Of a stretch of DNA of 33,832 nucleotides, positions 17,180 through 25,119 are shown in pieces (the first letter of the stretch is position 1; every line of letters starts with the position of its first letter). Below the pieces are notes generated by a model that was not told where the DNA came from, ran no database searches, and saw only the letters and a program-made list of their open reading frames with translations. Origin of the DNA: CAYMJK01 sp043101635. GTDB lineage: Bacteria; Planctomycetota; Phycisphaerae; Phycisphaerales; UBA1924. The stretch spans positions 1 through 33,832 of the forward strand of contig JBICIE010000134.1 in NCBI GenBank assembly GCA_043101635.1, written 5' to 3'. A program made the position numbers and the translations under genes.

Positions 17180-20100
17180 ATGACTAGCGCCCCGGCGACC
17201 AGCGGCACGATCGTCGCGCACGCGACGTGGACCGGCGAAGCGCTGCTCCTCTGGGGTGAGTCGGCCAGCGCGTGGCGCCCGGGGCTCACACCCGCGGACG
17301 GCGCACACCCCTTCGCCGCCAGCGCCGAGACGCTCGCCGCGCTGCTCGGCGAACCGGGCCCGCCGACGACGATCTCGCTGCGCCTGCCGGCGACGGGGCC
17401 GGCGCCGCTCCCCAGCGATGAACTGGCGCACGCCGGCGGCCACGACCTCAAGGAGCTCGGAACGCCCGACGCCCTGGCGCAGTTGCGCGTCCCGGCCGTG
17501 CGCATCGGTCCCGACCGCGCCGGCGCGGCTCTGGAGCGCCTCATCGACGCCGAGGCGGAGTCCGAAGACAGCGGGCTCACACTCGGGGCGTCGGTGAAGT
17601 TCTTCGCGCAGGCCGCCCGCCTGGGACGCCAGCTCATGGCCCAGCAGCGCTTCGTTCCCTCCCTGCGCCAGGGCGCCGACGGGGCCCTGCGCGGCAGTTG
17701 GCAGCCCTGGCTGGCCGATGCGGCCTCGGCAAGCCGCGCTGCGGCCCTGCTGGGCGCCATGCCGCCCGTGGCCCGAGCAGGCGCCGAGGCGCTCCACTAC
17801 GACGCATGGGCCACGCTGGACGATTTCGTGGCCCGCATCCTCGATGGCGAGTGCCGGGCCGCCCTCATCGCCGACGACTTCGCCCAGACCGTGGCCCAGC
17901 GCGATCCGGCCGATCCCCACGTCGCCTGGCTGCGCGGCCTGCTCGGGCCCGATGACACCGCCCCGGTGGCGCCCGGCGCCCGCACCGAGGTCGTCCGCGC
18001 GGTCCGGCGCTGGACCAGCCACCTGGAGGAGCGCGGCGCCAGCGCCACCTGGCGCCTTGCCCTGCGCCTCGGTGAGCCGGCCCCCGACGGGCTGCCCGCG
18101 GACATGACTGCGCCGGGCGCCGACACGCTCTGGCCCCTGACCTTCCATCTGCGGGCCGCCGACGCCGCCCGCGCCGCGATCGACGCCCGCGACATCTGGG
18201 CCCTGACCACCGACACGCTCACCATCGACGGGCGCCGGCTCGACAATCCGCAGGAGTTGCTGCTGGGTGAACTGGGCCGGGCCGCCCGGCTGTATCCCCG
18301 CCTGGAGAGCGCTCTGGATGAGCCCGAATGCTCGCAGCTCAAGCTCACGACGCGCCAGGCCTACGAGTTCCTCCGCGAGTTCCGGCCCGTGCTTGCCGAG
18401 CAGGGCGTCGAGGTCGAGGCGCCGGAGTGGTGGGATGCGCCCTCCACGCGCCTCGGGGCTCGCCTGAAGATCTTCAGCGATCCGCTGGAGGCGCCCGGCC
18501 CCGGCGCCGGGGCGCCCTCCGGAGCGCCGGCGCGGCTCGGCCTCAACACGCTCGTCAGTTACCAGTGGGAGTTCACCATCGGGGGCGCCACGCTCTCGCT
18601 GGAGGAGTTCGAGGAACTGGCCAGCATGAAGAGCCCGCTGCTGCGCATCGGCGGGCAGTGGGTCGAGGCCCGGCCCGAGGATGTCCGCGCCGCGATGAAG
18701 TTCATCCGCGCCAACCCCGGCGGCCAGATGCCCGTGCTGGAGGCCATGCGCCTCGCCTACGAGGCCGATGGCGCCGGCGCCGGGGTGCCCATCGTGGGGC
18801 TCGAGGCCCAAGGGTGGGTCCAGGCCGTCTTCGGCGGCGCCGACGAGAACGCCCAGCTCCCTCCCATCGAGCCGCCGGCGACCTTCCGCGGCGAGCTGCG
18901 TCCGTACCAGCTGCGCGGACTGCGCTGGATGGCCTTCCTCGAGCAGTTTGGCCTCGGCGCCTGCCTGGCCGACGATATGGGTCTGGGCAAGACCATCCAG
19001 CTCCTGGCCCTGCTGGCCCACGAGCGCGAGGCCGGCGCCGGCGCCCCGATGGCCCCCACGCTGCTGGTGGTGCCGATGAGCGTGCTCGGCAACTGGATGC
19101 ACGAGGCCCAGCGCTTCACGCCGCATTTGCGCCTGCTCGTGCATCACGGGGCCGAGCGCGCCGGGGGCGAGGATCTCATTGCGCACATCGGCCGCGTCGA
19201 CGTGGTGGTCACCACCTATGCCCTGGCCCATCGCGACCGCGACACGCTGGAGCGCATCGGGTGGCGGCGCATCGTGCTCGACGAGGCCCAGTTCATCAAG
19301 AACCCCGCCGCCAAGCAGGCCCAGGCCGTCCGCTCCATCGCGGCCGATCACCGCGTCGCCCTGACCGGCACGCCGGTCGAGAACCGGCTCAGCGAACTGT
19401 GGAGCATCATGGACTTCCTCAACCCCGGCTACCTCGGCTCGGGCGGCGGCTTCCGCAAGCGGTTCAGCGTGCCGATCGAGCGCTTCGGCGACCAGCGCCG
19501 GGCCTCGCAGTTGCGGGCCCTGGTGCGTCCGTTCGTGCTGCGCCGGCTCAAGACCGATCCGGGCGTCGCCGCCGACCTGCCCGAGAAGATCGAGAGCCGC
19601 GAGTGGGCCCCGCTCACCAGCGAGCAGGCGCAGCTCTACGAGCAGGTCGTCAGCAAGATGCTCCGCGAGGCTGATCGCCTGGAGGGCATCCACCGGCGCG
19701 GCACGGTGCTGGCGGCGCTCATCAAGCTCAAGCAGATCTGCAACCACCCGTCGCAGTTGCTCCGCGATCACGATTTCGATGGGGCGGCGCCGCCGGATAT
19801 CCACCGCTCCGGCAAGTGCGTGCGCATCGTCGAGATGCTCGACGAGGCGCTCTCCGCCGGTGATCAGGCCCTGGTCTTCACGCAGTTCCGCCAGATGGGC
19901 CGGCTGCTGTGCGCCATGCTCCGCCACGAACTCGGCCGGGACGTGCTGTTCCTGCACGGCGGCACGCCGCAGGGCCAGCGCGTGCGCATCGTCAAGCAGT
20001 TCCAGGAAGAGGGCGCCAAGGCGCCCATTCTCGTCGCCAGCCTCAAGGCCGGCGGCGTCGGCCTGAACCTCACCGCCGCCACGCACGTGTTCCATTTCGA

Positions 20101-20356
20101 CCGCTGGTGGAATCCCGCCGTCGAAAACCAGGCGACCGACCGGGCCTATCGCATCGGTCAGTCGCGCGCGGTGATGGTCCACAAGTTCGTGGTCCGCGGC
20201 ACGCTCGAAGAGCGCATTGACGAGATGATCGAGACCAAGACCGAACTGGCCGAGCAGATCGTCGGCGCCGGCGAGCGCTGGCTGACGGAACTGGACACCG
20301 GCCAGCTTCGCGACCTGCTGCGCCTGCGGGCCGACGCCGTCAGCGACGACGAATAG
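17180..20356 (+). CDS. SNF2-family DNA-dependent ATPase with helicase-associated N-terminal domain
   Basis: This 1058-residue protein belongs to the bacterial SNF2/HepA-like group. The first ~560 residues resemble the SNF2 helicase-associated region (DUF3670 type): IVAHATWTGEALLLWGE at the start, then LKLTTRQAYEFLREFRPVL and LVSYQWEFTIGGATLSLEEF. The ATPase core holds LRPYQLRGLRWMAFLEQFGL, Walker A DDMGLGKT (Lys604), motif Ia TLLVVPMSVLGNW, the DEAQ box (701-704), VALTGTPVENRLSELWSI, and in lobe two VFTQFRQMGRLL, GGVGLNLTAATHVFHFDRWW and QATDRAYRIGQ. All are intact. It should translocate on double-stranded DNA and remodel protein-DNA or polymerase complexes. ATG 17180 has no visible ribosome-binding site, and an eight-codon upstream frame (17161-17187) overlaps it. 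The context, next to tRNA-Lys, does not suggest a defence island. Confidence 0.93.
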   Translation: MTSAPATSGTIVAHATWTGEALLLWGESASAWRPGLTPADGAHPFAASAETLAALLGEPGPPTTISLRLPATGPAPLPSDELAHAGGHDLKELGTPDALAQLRVPAVRIGPDRAGAALERLIDAEAESEDSGLTLGASVKFFAQAARLGRQLMAQQRFVPSLRQGADGALRGSWQPWLADAASASRAAALLGAMPPVARAGAEALHYDAWATLDDFVARILDGECRAALIADDFAQTVAQRDPADPHVAWLRGLLGPDDTAPVAPGARTEVVRAVRRWTSHLEERGASATWRLALRLGEPAPDGLPADMTAPGADTLWPLTFHLRAADAARAAIDARDIWALTTDTLTIDGRRLDNPQELLLGELGRAARLYPRLESALDEPECSQLKLTTRQAYEFLREFRPVLAEQGVEVEAPEWWDAPSTRLGARLKIFSDPLEAPGPGAGAPSGAPARLGLNTLVSYQWEFTIGGATLSLEEFEELASMKSPLLRIGGQWVEARPEDVRAAMKFIRANPGGQMPVLEAMRLAYEADGAGAGVPIVGLEAQGWVQAVFGGADENAQLPPIEPPATFRGELRPYQLRGLRWMAFLEQFGLGACLADDMGLGKTIQLLALLAHEREAGAGAPMAPTLLVVPMSVLGNWMHEAQRFTPHLRLLVHHGAERAGGEDLIAHIGRVDVVVTTYALAHRDRDTLERIGWRRIVLDEAQFIKNPAAKQAQAVRSIAADHRVALTGTPVENRLSELWSIMDFLNPGYLGSGGGFRKRFSVPIERFGDQRRASQLRALVRPFVLRRLKTDPGVAADLPEKIESREWAPLTSEQAQLYEQVVSKMLREADRLEGIHRRGTVLAALIKLKQICNHPSQLLRDHDFDGAAPPDIHRSGKCVRIVEMLDEALSAGDQALVFTQFRQMGRLLCAMLRHELGRDVLFLHGGTPQGQRVRIVKQFQEEGAKAPILVASLKAGGVGLNLTAATHVFHFDRWWNPAVENQATDRAYRIGQSRAVMVHKFVVRGTLEERIDEMIETKTELAEQIVGAGERWLTELDTGQLRDLLRLRADAVSDDE

Positions 20357-20373
20357 GCGCCCGCCCGGACGAG

Positions 20374-20403
20374 AAGGGGCCCGCCATGCAGGCGGACCCC
20401 TTT
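20374..20403. terminator. Bidirectional terminator between SNF2 and CHRD-dockerin genes
   Basis: AAGGGG-c-CCGCC and GGCGG-a-CCCCTTT form an 11-bp stem with one internal mismatch around loop ATGCA. It carries A and T runs on its outer sides, so it can end transcription from both the SNF2 gene (plus) and the CHRD-dockerin gene (minus). Confidence 0.8.
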
Positions 20404-20443
20404 CGGTCTCTCTCTCTCCCTCTGGGCAGGCGGCGCCCGGCCC

Positions 20444-21424
20444 TTACGGGCAGCCGGCGCTGAATTCGTTCTGGAAGCACAGGAAGTCGAACAGATCCAG
20501 CGTGCCCGAGCCGTCGCAGTCGGCGTCCGAGTCGCCGGTTGCGAAGTTGTTCTGGAAGCACAGGAAGTCGAAGACGTCCAGGCTTCCCGAGCCGTCGCAG
20601 TCGGCGTAGCAGGTCTGAACGACCTGGCCGCGGATCTCGCCGGTCGAGTACATCGCGGTGTAGATGTTCACATACCACAGCCCCGAGAGCAACTGGCCGA
20701 CCTGGGCGTCGGTGATCGTGGTCGAGCCGACCATTGGGCTGGCGGCGCCGCCGCTGAACATCGCGATCTTGACCTGAACGCCGGCGGTGGCGCCGGGCAT
20801 CGCCGGGCCGTGAATATGGGCGTTGACGGCCGGGCCGCTGAGGCCCGCGTACTCGATCCGCCACGACAGTTCGTTGGTGGTCAGATCGATCGAGACCTCG
20901 CCTGTCCCCGAGCCGGAGGTCGTCACCGGCACGACCTCCTGGGACCCGTCGATGGGGAACTGGAAGGTCACGATGTCCGGGCTGGCCGCATTCACCTGGC
21001 CGCGGATCTCCCCGGTCGGGTGCATCGCCGTGTGGATGTTCACGTACCACAGGCCGCCGACGATCTGTCCGAGCTGCTCCTCGGTGATGGTCGTCGAGCC
21101 GATCATCGGGCTGGTCAGCCCGCTGATGGCCCCGATGTCCACCTGGACGCCCGCCGCGACCCCGACCGGCGCCGGGCCATGGAAGTGGGCCGCCGTGGCG
21201 TCGCCCGACAGATCGGCGAAGCTGATCTCCCAGCTCATCTCCAGCAGGTCGGTGTCGATCGTCACCTGACCGAATCCGCTGCCGGCGCTCATCACCGGCG
21301 GGACCGTCTGGTCCGCGCCGATCGCGAACTCGAACTGCAGGATCTCGGCGCTGGCCCCGGCGCCGACGAACAGGGCCGCCGCGGCGGCCGCCAGGCCACG
21401 AATGCTCATCAAACTCCTGCTCAT
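20444..21424 (-). CDS. Secreted protein with two CHRD domains and GC-type dockerin repeats
   Basis: This 326-residue exported protein has a signal peptide (MSRSLMSIRGLAAAAAALFV, cleavage near GASA-EI). Two tandem CHRD domains follow (about 30-145 and 150-265), each with the family features: GSGFGQVTIDTDLLEMSWEI then AAHFHGPAPVG and WYVNIHTAMHPTGEIRGQV in the first, and AHIHGPAMPGATAGVQVKI then WYVNIYTAMYSTGEIRGQV in the second. The C-terminus holds two EF-hand-like loops, DCDGSGSLDVFDFLCFQNNF and DCDGSGTLDLFDFLCFQNEF, ending GCP. ATG 21424 follows GAGGGAG very closely; ATG 21409, five codons later, has a better-spaced AGGAG and could be the true start. CHRD domains are thought to bind partners in the extracellular matrix, but the bacterial role is unproven. 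It converges with SNF2 at a shared terminator. Confidence 0.88.
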   Translation of the reverse strand: MSRSLMSIRGLAAAAAALFVGAGASAEILQFEFAIGADQTVPPVMSAGSGFGQVTIDTDLLEMSWEISFADLSGDATAAHFHGPAPVGVAAGVQVDIGAISGLTSPMIGSTTITEEQLGQIVGGLWYVNIHTAMHPTGEIRGQVNAASPDIVTFQFPIDGSQEVVPVTTSGSGTGEVSIDLTTNELSWRIEYAGLSGPAVNAHIHGPAMPGATAGVQVKIAMFSGGAASPMVGSTTITDAQVGQLLSGLWYVNIYTAMYSTGEIRGQVVQTCYADCDGSGSLDVFDFLCFQNNFATGDSDADCDGSGTLDLFDFLCFQNEFSAGCP

Positions 21425-21636
21425 TGCTCCCTCTTTCTCAGTTGGCGGTATCTCTCTCGGCCGCCCGCGCGGCGCAACTTCCTGCACAGCATACCCATCC
21501 AGGCCGGTTCGTCACCCAAAATGCCCTTCATGAGGGGATTTTGAGGTTCGCCAAAGGTGGCTATCGGGGCTCCCGACGCCCGGGCAGCCTTACCGGCCTC
21601 TTCCTACTATCCGCCGACCTGCCGACGGAGACCCCC

Positions 21637-22761
21637 ATGACCATCGCGACGGCCACTCCCGACACCGATATCGCCGCAGCCCTCGGCGCCGAAGCGGACA
21701 ATCTGCTCGGCTACCAGTGCCGGGCCATCCCCAAGAGCCACCTGCGCCTGCCGGGCCCCGACTTCGTCGACCGGGTCGTGGCCCAGTCGGACCGCTCCCC
21801 GGCGGTCCTGCGCAACTACCAGACCATCCTCAATTCCGGCCGGCTCGCCGGCAGCGGCTATGTCAGCATTCTGCCCGTGGACCAGGGCGTCGAGCACTCC
21901 GCCGGCGCCAGCTTCGCCCCGAATCCGGCCTACTTCGACCCCGCCAACATCGTTGAACTGGCCATCGAGGGCGGCTGCAACGCCGTCGCCTCGACGGTGG
22001 GGGTACTCGGGGCCGTGGCGCACAAGTACGCCCACCGCATCCCCTTCCTGGTGAAGCTGAATCACAACGAACTGCTGACCTACCCGAATCAGTACGACCA
22101 GACCCGCTACGGCTCGGTCAAACAGGCCTTCGAGATGGGCGCGGTGGCGGTGGGGGCGACCATCTACTTCGGCTCCGAGGAGTCCAGGCGTCAGCTCGAC
22201 GAGGTCTCCGAGTGGTTCGAGATGGCCCACGACCTCGGCTTGGTCACCGTGCTCTGGTGCTACACCCGCAACGACGCCTTCAAGGTCAAGGACAACGGCA
22301 AGGCGACCGACTACCACGCCGCGGCCGACCTCACCGGCCAGGCCAACCACCTCGGCGTGACCATCCAGGCCGACATCATCAAGCAGAAGCTGCCGACCAA
22401 CAACGGCGGCTACGCCGCCCTGAACATGGGCTCATCCAGCTACGGCAAGTTCGACACGCGGATCTACACCGACCTCGCCGGCAGCGACGCCTCCGGCGCC
22501 GGTGGCCACCCGATCGACCTGTGCCGCTACCAGATCGCCAACTGCTACATGGGCCGCTCGCCGCTGATCAACTCCGGCGGCGAGAGCAAGGGCGCCAGCG
22601 ATCTGACCGACGCCGTCCGCACCGCCGTGATCAACAAGCGGGCCGGCGGCATGGGCCTGATCAGCGGGCGCAAGGCCTTCCAGCGTCCCATGAACGAGGG
22701 CGTCAAGCTGCTCAACGCGATCCAGGATGTGTACCTGGACGAGCGGGTGACGGTCGCCTGA
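21637..22761 (+). CDS. fbaB: Class I fructose-bisphosphate aldolase, DhnA/FbaB type
   Basis: This 374-residue Schiff-base aldolase reversibly cleaves fructose-1,6-bisphosphate to dihydroxyacetone phosphate and glyceraldehyde-3-phosphate in the cytoplasm. Family features: YVSILPVDQGVEHSAGASFA, FLVKLNHNELLTYPNQYDQ, GAVAVGATIYFGSEES, VLWCYTRND, QADIIKQKLPTNNGGY (Lys249 here is the likely Schiff-base residue, judged by position) and LINSGGESKGASD near the C-terminus. The length is slightly above the ~350 residues of E. coli FbaB. ATG 21637 follows GGAG by seven bases; the in-frame extension back to 21424 is non-coding. A TACTAT hexamer at 21605-21610 could be its -10. It converges with the metal ATPase gene across a C/G-rich hairpin. 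Confidence 0.94.
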   Translation: MTIATATPDTDIAAALGAEADNLLGYQCRAIPKSHLRLPGPDFVDRVVAQSDRSPAVLRNYQTILNSGRLAGSGYVSILPVDQGVEHSAGASFAPNPAYFDPANIVELAIEGGCNAVASTVGVLGAVAHKYAHRIPFLVKLNHNELLTYPNQYDQTRYGSVKQAFEMGAVAVGATIYFGSEESRRQLDEVSEWFEMAHDLGLVTVLWCYTRNDAFKVKDNGKATDYHAAADLTGQANHLGVTIQADIIKQKLPTNNGGYAALNMGSSSYGKFDTRIYTDLAGSDASGAGGHPIDLCRYQIANCYMGRSPLINSGGESKGASDLTDAVRTAVINKRAGGMGLISGRKAFQRPMNEGVKLLNAIQDVYLDERVTVA

Positions 22762-22794
22762 GTACCCCCTGACTCCGTCGGCCTCTGGGTACCC

Positions 22795-22813
22795 CCCCCC
22801 ACTCCGTGGGGGG
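22795..22813. terminator. C/G-rich hairpin between convergent fbaB and metal ATPase genes
   Basis: CCCCCCAC and GTGGGGGG form a perfect 8-bp stem with the three-base loop TCC, 33 bases after the fbaB stop and 51 bases from the ATPase stop. It lacks a T tract, so termination strength is uncertain. An imperfect direct repeat of GTACCCCC...ACTCCGT overlaps it (22772-22809). Confidence 0.55.
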
Positions 22814-22864
22814 CTCCTGCCGGCGCTGCCGCTCCTCCAGACCCAATACACGACCGGAGTGCTG

Positions 22865-24730
22865 TCAGAAGTCGGTCAGCGTCCGCGGGCGCATGGCGAT
22901 GCGCAGCGCGTTGACGATCACCAGCACATCGATCAGTTCCTGCGTCACGGCGCCGGCGACCGGCGGCAGGTAGCCCGCGCCCGCAACCAGCATGCCCCCG
23001 ACGCTCAGCGCCATGCCGCCGACGGCGCTCTGCAGCGCGATCCGCCGCATCCGCGCGCTGATGTGCAGCAGCTCATCGACGCGCCCCAGTGAGCTGTCGA
23101 GGATGACAGCGCCGGCCGCCTCCACCGTGATGTCGCTCTCGGTCCCCATCGCCACGCCCACGGTCGCGGTCATCAGCGCCGGCGCATCGTTGATGCCATC
23201 GCCGACGAAGATCGTCGGGCCCTCGGCGTTCTGCCGGCGCACGATCTCGACCTTCTGCTCGGGGCTCTGCCCGGCGTAGATGCGATCGATGCCGACCTGG
23301 CCGGCGAGGTAGCTGACCTCGGATTCGCGGTCGCCGGAGACCAGCAGCACGTTTCGGATGCCGTGCCGGCCATCCAGATGCTCGATGAACGAGCGGCTCT
23401 CCGTGCGCGGGGCGTCGCGGAACTGGTACCACGCCGCGAAGGCGCCATCGATCATCAGGATGCACTCGAGCCCACCTTTGCGCGCCGGGACGATGTCCGC
23501 GGCCTGCGGCTGCTCGGCCAGCAGGCGCGACCGGCTGGTGATGCGCACGGCGCGATCGGCGATGTGCCCGCGCAGGCCCTCCCCCGGCGGCTCGCTGATG
23601 TTGGCGGCTTCGCGCAGCGCCAGGCCGCGCTGACGGGCCGCCTCCAGCACTGCGCCGGCCAGCGGGTGCTTGGAGTACTGCTCCAGGCTCGCGGCAAGGG
23701 ACAGCGCCTCGTCGGCATCGACGCCCGCTGCGCAGGCCTCTTCGATCAGCTTCGGCTTGCCGTAGGTCAGCGTGCCGGTCTTGTCGAGAATCATGGTGCG
23801 GCAGGAGCCAATCCGCTCCAGCACGATCGGGTCGCGGATGATGATCGACCGCTTCGCCGCCAGAGAGATCGAGCCGATGATCGCCACCGGGATCGCAATC
23901 AGCAGCGGGCAGGGTGTGGCCACCACCAGCACGGCGAGAAACCGCACCGGATCGCCGCTGATCGCCCACGCCGCCCCCGCCAGCACGAGGGCGATCGGCG
24001 TGTAGAAGGCCCCCAGGCGATCGGCCAGCCGGCGCATCTGCGGCCGCTGCTGCTGCGACTGCTCCATCACCTCCATGATCTTGGCGTACCGCGAATCCAC
24101 CGGGCGCTTCGTCGCCCGGATGGTCAGGGCCGATTCGCCGTTGATGGCGCCGGACAGCACCGCCGCTCCGGGCGTCTTGGACATGATGTACGGCTCGCCG
24201 GTCAGGTACGACTCATCCATCGAGCCGTGGCCCTCGATGACTGTCCCATCCGCCGGGCAGACTTCGTGCGGCAGGATCACCAGGATGTCGCCGATCTGCA
24301 CGCTGTCCAGTTCGATGTCCTCGAGGGCAGCCTTGTTCTTCCGGTGGGCGGTCGTCGGCATGCGCCGCGCCAGCGCCTCCAGCACCGACGAGGCGCTGCG
24401 CACCGCGAAGTGTTCCAGGGCCCCGCCGCCCGAGAGCATCAGCACGACCAGCGTGCCGGCCAGGTACTCGCCCAGAATCGCGGCCGTGACGATGGAGATC
24501 CCCGCCAGCAGGTCCGCCCCGAACTCAAGCCGCACCACGTGCGAGGCCAGTTCCCACACCAGTGGGACACCGCCGAGAACAAGTGCGATGTAAAGGGGGA
24601 TGTTCGCCGACTCGGCCCCCGCCAGCCGCAGCGCAAGGTGAACGATGATGGCGACGATCGCGAGCATCGCGATCATCGCGTTTCTGCTCAGGAGCGCGGC
24701 CCGGACACGTCGCTGAGGGCTCTGGCTCAT
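22865..24730 (-). CDS. P1B-type heavy-metal translocating ATPase, TPCP subclass, no soluble metal-binding domain
   Basis: This 621-residue membrane pump hydrolyses ATP to move a transition metal ion. Three hydrophobic regions precede the actuator domain (HGSMDESYLTGEPYIMSK). The central transport helix has ATPCPLLIAIPVAIIG, a TPCP motif instead of the CPC, CPH or SPC of copper, zinc or cobalt pumps. Phosphorylation is at Asp316 in DKTGTLT, the nucleotide domain has SKHPLAGAV, and the hinge is GDGINDAP. The final pair of helices ends VIVNALRIAM. There is no N-terminal HMA domain and no C-terminal hemerythrin-like extension, the latter reported for some TPCP pumps. ATG 24730 is preferred; ATG 24793 would add 21 unconserved-looking residues and nearly meet the divergent gene at 24811. 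The metal cannot be told from sequence alone; iron or nickel would be guesses. Confidence 0.9.
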   Translation of the reverse strand: MSQSPQRRVRAALLSRNAMIAMLAIVAIIVHLALRLAGAESANIPLYIALVLGGVPLVWELASHVVRLEFGADLLAGISIVTAAILGEYLAGTLVVLMLSGGGALEHFAVRSASSVLEALARRMPTTAHRKNKAALEDIELDSVQIGDILVILPHEVCPADGTVIEGHGSMDESYLTGEPYIMSKTPGAAVLSGAINGESALTIRATKRPVDSRYAKIMEVMEQSQQQRPQMRRLADRLGAFYTPIALVLAGAAWAISGDPVRFLAVLVVATPCPLLIAIPVAIIGSISLAAKRSIIIRDPIVLERIGSCRTMILDKTGTLTYGKPKLIEEACAAGVDADEALSLAASLEQYSKHPLAGAVLEAARQRGLALREAANISEPPGEGLRGHIADRAVRITSRSRLLAEQPQAADIVPARKGGLECILMIDGAFAAWYQFRDAPRTESRSFIEHLDGRHGIRNVLLVSGDRESEVSYLAGQVGIDRIYAGQSPEQKVEIVRRQNAEGPTIFVGDGINDAPALMTATVGVAMGTESDITVEAAGAVILDSSLGRVDELLHISARMRRIALQSAVGGMALSVGGMLVAGAGYLPPVAGAVTQELIDVLVIVNALRIAMRPRTLTDF

Positions 24731-24810
24731 CAGGTCCGCAATCGTAGCAGTCGGCGCACCGGTCGCCCGAAGCTGGTACCCTGAAGCCGCCATCTGCTGT
24801 CGAGAGTTTC

Positions 24811-25095
24811 ATGCCAGGATCACACCCTGACGCTCCGTGGTTCTGCCACCGCTGCGGCGCCGAACTGACCCGCGGGGACGGCTCGCTGTACATCGTCCGC
24901 ATCGAGGCGTTTGCGGATCCGGAGGTGATCCTCCCGGAGGCGCCCGAAGACCCGCAGGCGGAGATGGAGCGGCTCATCGAAGAGGTTGCCAGCCGCAGCG
25001 AGGCGGAACTGATGGACGATGTCTACCGGCGGATGACAATGACCCTGTGCGCGCTGTGCTATCGGCAGTGGATCGAGAATCCGGCGGGCGGCTGA
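24811..25095 (+). CDS. Small four-cysteine (zinc-ribbon-like) protein of unknown function
   Basis: This 94-residue acidic protein has a CxxC near each end, WFCHRCGAELTRGDGSLY and MTMTLCALCYRQWIENP, separated by an acidic helical region rich in Glu (MERLIEEVASRSEAELMDD). The pattern suggests one structural zinc site bringing the two ends together. GAGAG lies four bases before ATG 24811. It is divergent from the metal ATPase (80 bases between start codons) and 24 bases upstream of the YpdA-like gene, so probably cotranscribed with the latter. I recognise no characterised family; similar small proteins seem common in planctomycetes. Confidence 0.75.
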   Translation: MPGSHPDAPWFCHRCGAELTRGDGSLYIVRIEAFADPEVILPEAPEDPQAEMERLIEEVASRSEAELMDDVYRRMTMTLCALCYRQWIENPAGG

Positions 25096-25119
25096 CCGGC
25101 GCGCACCCTACGCTCCGCC

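Noticed and set aside
17084..20182. A 1032-codon minus-strand frame antisense to the SNF2 gene
   Set aside because: Same GC-driven artefact. It also runs into tRNA-Lys and has no recognisable motif.
17180..20356. SNF2 protein as part of a phage-defence system
   Set aside because: Neighbours are a tRNA, a protease and a surface protein. No restriction, nuclease or DISARM-like partner genes are present, and this SNF2 subtype is widespread as a chromosomal gene.
21424..21636. N-terminal extension of the aldolase frame
   Set aside because: The extension overlaps the promoter region of the divergent CHRD gene and reads as random sequence; ATG 21637 has a proper ribosome-binding site.
24731..24793. 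Upstream start (ATG 24793) for the metal ATPase
   Set aside because: It would leave only 17 bases before the divergent gene's start and adds 21 residues without a recognisable feature.
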